In this document: positions 6,869 to 10,635 of the stretch, in pieces | Numbering within the stretch: the stretch's first letter is position 1 | Layout: each line of letters starts with the position of its first letter | Source: Muribaculaceae bacterium | GTDB lineage: Bacteria; Bacteroidota; Bacteroidia; Bacteroidales; Muribaculaceae | Length of the DNA stretch: 10,635 nt | Direction of reading: 5' to 3' | Assembly (NCBI GenBank): GCA_016292745.1 | Contig: JAEDFO010000068.1 | Location: forward strand, 1-10,635 | The notes under the pieces: generated by a model | The model's database searches: none | What the model was told of the DNA's origin: nothing | The model's input: only the letters and a program-made list of their open reading frames with translations | Made by a program: the position numbers and the translations under genes

Positions 6869-7621
6869 TTATTTTCCACCCTGGAGGGCTATGAGTTTGC
6901 GCAGAAAGCGCAGACGGTCGGCAATATGCACATCGGCCGACGCGCCCGATGAGCGCACTGCCTGCAGAATATCGTAAGCCTTGGCATACTTTTTCTGCTT
7001 GATATACACATTGGCAAGGCTTTCGCTGAACAACGTGCTGTCGTCAAGCCGCTCCTCGGCAGGAGCGATAGGCTCAACATCGGCAGGAATTGACGGCGGC
7101 TCAGGCTCCGCTGTGCGGTCGACACCCAATTCGGGCGAGTTCGACAAAAATGAGTCGATAAGCCTGTCCTGCTCCGACATAGGGCCGCTATGCTGCGACG
7201 GCACGGCATCGGTTTCGTCGAGCGTAAGTGCATACTCGGGTGTAGGATTGAAAATCATGTTCTCAAGCGCTGCCACCTCGCGCGAATCGGCTTCGCAATA
7301 GCGGTCGAGAAACTTGTCGATTGCCGAATTGGTGTCGGCAGCAGCTTCGCTCTTCGGTTCCGGATAAAAGTCGGCAAAACGCGAAGCGTCAACGCCAAGC
7401 TGCTCGGCCAACGCGGTGCGGTCGCTGTACATCAGCGCCACCTGCCCGAGCACAGCATCGTATTGCTCAGTGCTGCTCAGCATATGCTTGCCACGCTTGA
7501 GCAGCAGCAACTTTGGTGTCACCAGATATGGATAATCGCTGCCCATACGCTCCACCCATTCCAGCGAAGGCGTTTCGTCGGGGCTGTCGATATAATGGTT
7601 CAGCAGTTCAAGGTCGGTCAT
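6869..7621 (-). CDS. Hypothetical protein with a C-terminal TPR-like segment
   Basis: The 250-residue protein has no signal peptide or membrane segment, so it is probably cytoplasmic. The N-terminal ~80 residues are helical. The middle (about 85-190) is acidic and rich in Pro, Ala and Glu, hence likely flexible. It carries a repeated short motif: SAIDKFLDRY at 99-108 and RLIDSFLSNS at 153-162 share I-D-x-F-L. The C-terminus, SESLANVYIKQKKYAKAYDI at 199-218, is typical of one tetratricopeptide helix pair, a protein-binding fold. It starts 15 bases after the lptE stop, so it is the last gene of the envelope operon. From memory, similar proteins occur next to lptE in other Bacteroidales, but their function is not known to me. 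A role in assisting envelope assembly is only a guess from position. Confidence 0.8.
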   Translation of the reverse strand: MTDLELLNHYIDSPDETPSLEWVERMGSDYPYLVTPKLLLLKRGKHMLSSTEQYDAVLGQVALMYSDRTALAEQLGVDASRFADFYPEPKSEAAADTNSAIDKFLDRYCEADSREVAALENMIFNPTPEYALTLDETDAVPSQHSGPMSEQDRLIDSFLSNSPELGVDRTAEPEPPSIPADVEPIAPAEERLDDSTLFSESLANVYIKQKKYAKAYDILQAVRSSGASADVHIADRLRFLRKLIALQGGK

Positions 7622-7636
7622 AATTATGATTTTTGG

Positions 7637-8173
7637 TTACCAGTTGCCGAGGGTGGCATTGAAAATCAGGTCGCAAAGCTCGTCACAAATCTGGTTGCAG
7701 AGTTCATCCTGCACATCGGTAAGCAGTTCCGAGCTCGAGAAATCCTTATACGACGAGAACGATTGGTCAAGGTCCTGCCCCTCCTCCTTGTTGTTGATAT
7801 ACTTCACTCGCACCGTTATTGTGAGGCGGGTTTGCGATGCATAGGCATCTTCGGTAACTGCTTGTGGCGACAGGGCGTAACCGGTGATTTCGCCCTCAAT
7901 GCGTAGGTCGGAGTTGGTATTATCGACTACGCGCAGACGAGTCTGGCGGGTTATCATGTCGTGCAGCTTGTTTTCGAAGGTCTGCTGCAGCGGCGGATAC
8001 ACCAACGCGGCCCTAATGGGGAAATCGGATATCGATATGTTCTTGTAAAGGTTGTAGTCAAGTGCCGAGCCATTGAATTTGTAGCTTATACGGCATCCCG
8101 AGCAAAGCAGCAACACCACCGAGCAAAGCAAGGTGGTGGCTATATGTACTATATATCGGCCTTTGTGATTCAT
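7637..8173 (-). CDS. lptE: LPS-assembly lipoprotein LptE
   Basis: LptE forms the outer-membrane plug and partner of LptD, which inserts lipopolysaccharide into the outer leaflet. The 178-residue protein has an N-terminal signal with Arg6 and a hydrophobic run ending in CSGC, with Cys27 as the likely lipidated residue. Cys at -3 of the lipobox is unusual. The mature part follows the Bacteroidota LptE pattern: ISISDFP at 46-52, LVYPPLQQTFENKLHD at 57-72, the stretch DLRIEGEITGYALSPQAV at 89-106, and the C-terminal IFNATLGNW at 170-178. Cys159, Cys163 and Cys167 recur every four residues in the last helix, which I do not recall as usual. The ATG overlaps the stop of the sigma-54 activator gene (ATGA, 8170-8173), indicating coupled translation. 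Confidence 0.88.
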   Translation of the reverse strand: MNHKGRYIVHIATTLLCSVVLLLCSGCRISYKFNGSALDYNLYKNISISDFPIRAALVYPPLQQTFENKLHDMITRQTRLRVVDNTNSDLRIEGEITGYALSPQAVTEDAYASQTRLTITVRVKYINNKEEGQDLDQSFSSYKDFSSSELLTDVQDELCNQICDELCDLIFNATLGNW

Positions 8174-9429
8174 TCCAATCCGTATTCTTTGATTTTTCGA
8201 TATAGCGTGCGCTCCGATATGTGGAGTTCGTCGGCCGTTTTCTTCCGTTTTCCGCCGTTACGCGCCAGCGAGCGGCGTATGGTTTCGCGCTCGGTTTCCT
8301 CGAGGGTCATCGTCGATGTCTCCGGCTCGGGACGCACCTCCTCTGGCTCGGGATGCACATGTGCCGTAGTTGGTTCGGGCTCCACTGGCTTGTATTCGTC
8401 GAACTTCACCAAGCGACGCTCGGCCGATATCTCATCGTCGATGTTCACATCTTCAAAATCGTGTTCAAACTTTGGCTGATAATCCTTTTTCGATGGCTTC
8501 GGCATCCCTTCCACCGTGCTACGCAGCTCATCGAGCTCGTGCTGCATCTTAAAGAGCATCTTGAAGAGTATCTCGCGTTCGGCCTGGTAGTTGTATGCCG
8601 GAGTACCGGCCACAGTCATCTGTCCGGATGCATAGCGCGGCAAATGCTCGTTCACTATTGCAGCATCCACGCTCTCGCCTGCATGGAACAGCGCCACCTG
8701 CTCAATCACATTCTTGAGCTGGCGCACATTGCCCGGCCAGCGGTATGTCAGCAATGCCTGACGTGCCGAATCGCTGAACTCGATGGGCGGAGTGCGGTAG
8801 CGCTCGCTGAAGTCGCCGGCAAACTTGCGTGCCAGCAGCAGCACATCGTTTCCGCGGTCGCGCAGGGCCGGCACCTCGATGGTTACCGTCGACAGACGAT
8901 AGTAAAGGTCCTCGCGGAACTTCTTCTCGCTGATGGCCTTAATCATGTTAACGTTGGTGGCAGCCACAATGCGGATGTTGGTTTTCTGCACCTCCGACGA
9001 GCCCACCTTGATGAATTCGCCGTTCTCGAGCACACGCAGCAGGCGTGCCTGGGTGGTAAGCGGCAACTCGGCCACCTCATCGAGGAAAATGGTGCCTCCA
9101 TTGGCCTCCTCAAAATACCCCTTTCGCGAAGAGATGGCGCCGGTGAACGAGCCTTTCTCGTGCCCGAACAGCTCCGAGTCGATTGTGCCTTCCGGAATGG
9201 CGCCGCAGTTGACGGCTATATATTTATTGTGCTTGCGCGGACTGTAGTTGTGGATAATCTTCGGGAACGATTCCTTGCCCACACCACTCTCGCCTGTGAT
9301 GAGCACCGACTGGTCGAACGGGGCTACCACCCGCGCCCGGTTGATGGCGTAGATGAGTGCCGGTGCCGACCCGATTATCGAGAACCGCTGCTTTATCTGC
9401 TGTACTTCTTGCGATATTCCTTCGTTCAT
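8170..9429 (-). CDS. Sigma-54-dependent transcription activator without a receiver domain
   Basis: The 419-residue protein is a bacterial enhancer-binding protein that uses ATP to open promoters bound by sigma-54 RNA polymerase. The AAA+ domain starts almost at the N-terminus: Walker A GESGVGKE at 46-53, sigma-54 contact loop GSFTGA at 93-98 (classically GAFTGA), Walker B GGTIFLDEV at 111-119, FREDLYYRL at 171-179 and the sensor II region WPGNVRQLKN at 231-240. There is no receiver, GAF or PAS domain, as in PspF. A linker of about 100 residues follows, first helical and charged, then rich in Pro, Glu and Thr. A Fis-type helix-turn-helix occupies 380-419. The start is ATG 9429, which overlaps the acyltransferase stop (ATGA); the upstream TTG at 9435 is less likely. 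Its targets are unknown. Control by a protein partner, as PspA controls PspF, is plausible but not shown. Confidence 0.93.
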   Translation of the reverse strand: MNEGISQEVQQIKQRFSIIGSAPALIYAINRARVVAPFDQSVLITGESGVGKESFPKIIHNYSPRKHNKYIAVNCGAIPEGTIDSELFGHEKGSFTGAISSRKGYFEEANGGTIFLDEVAELPLTTQARLLRVLENGEFIKVGSSEVQKTNIRIVAATNVNMIKAISEKKFREDLYYRLSTVTIEVPALRDRGNDVLLLARKFAGDFSERYRTPPIEFSDSARQALLTYRWPGNVRQLKNVIEQVALFHAGESVDAAIVNEHLPRYASGQMTVAGTPAYNYQAEREILFKMLFKMQHELDELRSTVEGMPKPSKKDYQPKFEHDFEDVNIDDEISAERRLVKFDEYKPVEPEPTTAHVHPEPEEVRPEPETSTMTLEETERETIRRSLARNGGKRKKTADELHISERTLYRKIKEYGLE

Positions 9430-10271
9430 TTCCAATCTCTCATTTCGTATGTTTTCTGTTTCAAGTATTTGCCTAATTCTTCAGTATCGCTTATTGCAGC
9501 TATCTGTTCGGGAGTGATTGGCTCGCCCACCGACACGTGAAGCGTAGTGTTACGCTTGCGGAACACCTCGCTTGGCAGCGCCAACGTACGGATTTTCCAG
9601 CTTATCATACCCAGGAAGCTGAACCATAGACTGTTATGGCCGTGGAAATAGATTGGCACCACCGGCACCTTGAGCTGCTGAATGAGGCGGATTATCGATG
9701 GCTGCCATTCGCGGTCAACCACCCGCAGATTCCAGCGCAACTTGGCTACAGCGCCGGCTGGGAAGAATCCTAGCGGATTGCCGCGCTTCACATGCATCAT
9801 GGCCTCGCGTATGCCCCGCATGGTCACGGCGCGTTTGGCCGGATCGTTGCTCACCAAGGGGTCGACGGCAATAAAGTTGGGACGCATGGCCGAAATATAA
9901 TTAAGCACCATGTTGACCATCACCTTATAGTTAGGATATTTCGATGCCATGATGCTTATGAGAGTAACGCCATCGAGAGCGCCGAACGGATGATTCGACA
10001 CCGTGATGAACGGCACATTGCCCATCTCGTCGAGAATGTGCTCGTTGTCGATGCGCACCTTAATGTTAAGGTCGTTGAGCACCCCGCGCACAAACGGCGC
10101 CCCAGGAGTGTCGCAGTTATGGTCGTGAAGCCAGTTAACCTTGTCAACCGAAAGCATCTTGAGCAATCGGTTAACCAGTTTTTCCTTACCCTTCAGAGCC
10201 GGGACCATTCCGGCGATATCGTTATAATCAAGCACAGAGCGCTTTATCGGAGTCTGTTCTGTTTCTGCCAT
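9426..10271 (-). CDS. PlsC-like lysophospholipid/lipid acyltransferase
   Basis: The 281-residue protein belongs to the glycerolipid acyltransferase superfamily, which moves acyl chains onto lipid acceptors at the inner face of the cytoplasmic membrane. The catalytic block is NHPFGALD at 93-100, a His-x5-Asp variant of the usual His-x4-Asp. FFPAGAVAKLRW at 169-180 takes the place of the FPEG block. VPVVPIYFHG at 202-211 is the typical fourth block. This form is shared with hemolysin-type and ornithine or glycine lipid acyltransferases, so phosphatidate synthesis is only one possibility. The frame is open to a TTG at 10364, but a promoter sits at 10321-10351, so ATG 10271 is the start. It is the first gene of the envelope operon, and its stop overlaps the start of the sigma-54 activator. 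Confidence 0.88.
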   Translation of the reverse strand: MAETEQTPIKRSVLDYNDIAGMVPALKGKEKLVNRLLKMLSVDKVNWLHDHNCDTPGAPFVRGVLNDLNIKVRIDNEHILDEMGNVPFITVSNHPFGALDGVTLISIMASKYPNYKVMVNMVLNYISAMRPNFIAVDPLVSNDPAKRAVTMRGIREAMMHVKRGNPLGFFPAGAVAKLRWNLRVVDREWQPSIIRLIQQLKVPVVPIYFHGHNSLWFSFLGMISWKIRTLALPSEVFRKRNTTLHVSVGEPITPEQIAAISDTEELGKYLKQKTYEMRDWK

Positions 10272-10320
10272 AATGTATTTGCTATTGTTTGTAACTTCCA
10301 ACACCCAGGTATGGAATTTA

Positions 10321-10351
10321 CAAAAATAGCAATTCTTTCCAACATCACAAA
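10321..10351 (-). promoter_or_regulatory. Bacteroidota-type promoter of the acyltransferase-sigma54-lptE operon
   Basis: On the minus strand TTTG (10351-10348) is followed after exactly 19 bases by TATTTTTG (10328-10321), matching -33 TTTG and -7 TAnnTTTG. The transcript would begin near 10317, giving a leader of roughly 45 bases before ATG 10271. This excludes the upstream TTG start at 10364. The promoter is of the housekeeping type; I see no sigma-54 (-24/-12) site for autoregulation here. Confidence 0.75.
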
Positions 10352-10534
10352 ATCGCACCCACAAAAGCCACGCGGAGCAGAGGCGTTACCTCTCATTTAT
10401 GCCTATAGCTTTTTGAGCTGGTTCAACAACTCAGTTTCATGCCCAACGGCAAATTCTTACTCTAATAGTTATTATTACGGTCCAATAATGAATCAACCTT
10501 GGCCGTCCCCTGCCAAAAATGCAAATACAAACTT

Positions 10535-10552
10535 CACTTAATGCATCAAGTG
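10535..10552. repeat. Imperfect 18-base palindrome CACTTAATGCATCAAGTG
   Basis: CACTT and AAGTG flank the palindrome ATGCAT, with one mismatched pair (A10540 against C10547). A third matching arm, TTAAGTG at 10568-10574, can pair instead with CACTTAA at 10535-10541. The symmetry and intergenic position suit a repressor site, or alternative stems in an RNA; the sequence alone does not decide. Confidence 0.45.
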
Positions 10553-10572
10553 GGCCGGCTTAAGAAGTTAAG

Positions 10573-10633
10573 TGGCAGTTTTGACTGATATTCTCACCGT
10601 TTTTGAGTAAATTTGTGGTCAGTCAAATTGCCA
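10573..10633. repeat. Inverted repeat flanking a possible plus-strand promoter
   Basis: TGGCAGTTTTGACTGA (10573-10588) and TCAGTCAAATTGCCA (10619-10633) are inverted copies that differ by one substitution and one extra base. The inner nine bases, TTTGACTGA/TCAGTCAAA, match perfectly. The arms enclose 30 bases that contain a likely -7 box. They may form an operator; 30 bases is short for an invertible segment. Confidence 0.65.
10580..10615 (+). promoter_or_regulatory. Possible promoter for a gene beyond the right edge
   Basis: TAAATTTG at 10608-10615 matches TAnnTTTG. TTTG at 10580-10583 could be the -33 element, but the 24-base spacer is longer than the usual 19 to 21. The right arm of the inverted repeat begins at about the predicted transcript start. 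No start codon for the served gene is certain within the window; GTG at 10615 lies too close. Confidence 0.4.
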
Positions 10634-10635
10634 AG

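Larger units (their letters stand above)
10352..10635. other. Intergenic region with several inverted repeats, no gene seen
   Basis: No convincing coding frame covers this stretch on either strand. It lies upstream of the minus-strand envelope operon and probably upstream of a plus-strand gene beyond the window. Small inverted repeats are frequent: AGAGG/CCTCT (10379-10383, 10389-10393), ATTATT/AATAAT (10471-10476, 10484-10489), TTGGC/GCCAA (10499-10503, 10512-10516), plus the two larger ones listed separately. None is followed by a T-run in the right direction, so none is called a terminator. It does not resemble a tRNA or other RNA gene known to me. Confidence 0.6.

Noticed and set aside
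7190..7906. 238-codon plus-strand frame opposite the TPR-like gene and lptE
   Set aside because: Spans the boundary of two supported minus-strand genes and has low-complexity, non-protein-like translation.
9430..9435. TTG start of the sigma-54 activator
   Set aside because: ATG 9429 forms an exact ATGA overlap with the acyltransferase stop, the same arrangement as at lptE, and is the better start codon.
8221..9540. 439-codon open frame on the plus strand opposite the sigma-54 activator
   Set aside because: The minus-strand gene has complete AAA+ and HTH motifs; the antisense frame stays open because of biased codon use and shows no recognisable domain.
10272..10364. N-terminal extension of the acyltransferase from TTG 10364
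   Set aside because: It overlaps and precedes the consensus promoter at 10321-10351, so it would not be transcribed.
10416..10435. tRNA fragment (AGCTGG...GTTCAA-like bases)
   Set aside because: No cloverleaf, acceptor stem or CCA end can be drawn around it.
10495..10520. Intrinsic terminator at TTGGC/GCCAA
   Set aside because: The A-run follows the stem on the plus strand and the T-run precedes it on the minus strand, the wrong order for either direction.
9792..10541. 249-codon plus-strand frame opposite the acyltransferase start
   Set aside because: It is mostly antisense to a well-supported gene, crosses its promoter, and has no protein-like features.

Overview
The window looks like ordinary chromosome of a Bacteroidales bacterium. 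A gut Muribaculaceae-like species is my best guess, but family level is inference. The clues are promoters of the Bacteroidota type (TTTG, about 19 bases, TAnnTTTG), A-rich rather than Shine-Dalgarno leaders, the protein set (Bacteroidota-type LptE, a PspF-like sigma-54 activator and a FFPAG-type acyltransferase in one operon; PhoH beside PurC), and moderately GC-rich coding sequence full of TCGAC-type codons. I see no IS element, phage gene, CRISPR array, tRNA or rRNA.

Left part (1-1389). The window opens inside a low-GC reading frame for a hydrophobic protein whose start lies off the left edge. Its last third looks unlike protein and contains a run of eight G. A secreted glycerophosphodiester phosphodiesterase follows (562-1389). 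A larger reading frame reaches back to 154, but the signal peptide fixes the start at 562.

Plus-strand housekeeping block (1469-6848). Unit A is phoH (RNA-linked ATPase) and purC (purine synthesis), 26 bases apart, behind a -7 box with a palindrome just upstream. A strong hairpin after purC separates it from unit B: a 100-residue lipoprotein, an isoprenyl diphosphate synthase, a TatD-type DNase, riboflavin synthase (ribE) and a nitroreductase, with gaps of only 12 to 27 bases. Unit B has a near-perfect promoter ending five bases before the first ATG. RibE supplies the riboflavin from which the nitroreductase cofactor FMN is made.

Minus-strand envelope operon (10271 down to 6869). A well-formed promoter at 10321-10351 drives a PlsC-like acyltransferase, a sigma-54 activator without a sensory domain, the LPS-assembly lipoprotein LptE, and a TPR-like hypothetical protein. 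The first three are joined by ATGA stop-start overlaps, so membrane lipid, LPS export and a sigma-54 regulator are translationally coupled. This operon converges on unit B with only 20 bases between stop codons.

Right edge (10352-10635). No gene is visible. The stretch holds several inverted repeats, including a 15/16-base imperfect pair around a possible plus-strand -7 box that probably serves a gene beyond the window.

I found no convincing new multi-gene system. The items most worth a second look are the coupled acyltransferase/sigma-54/LptE operon, the right-edge inverted repeat, the apparently leaderless lipoprotein mRNA, and the three evenly spaced cysteines in LptE.
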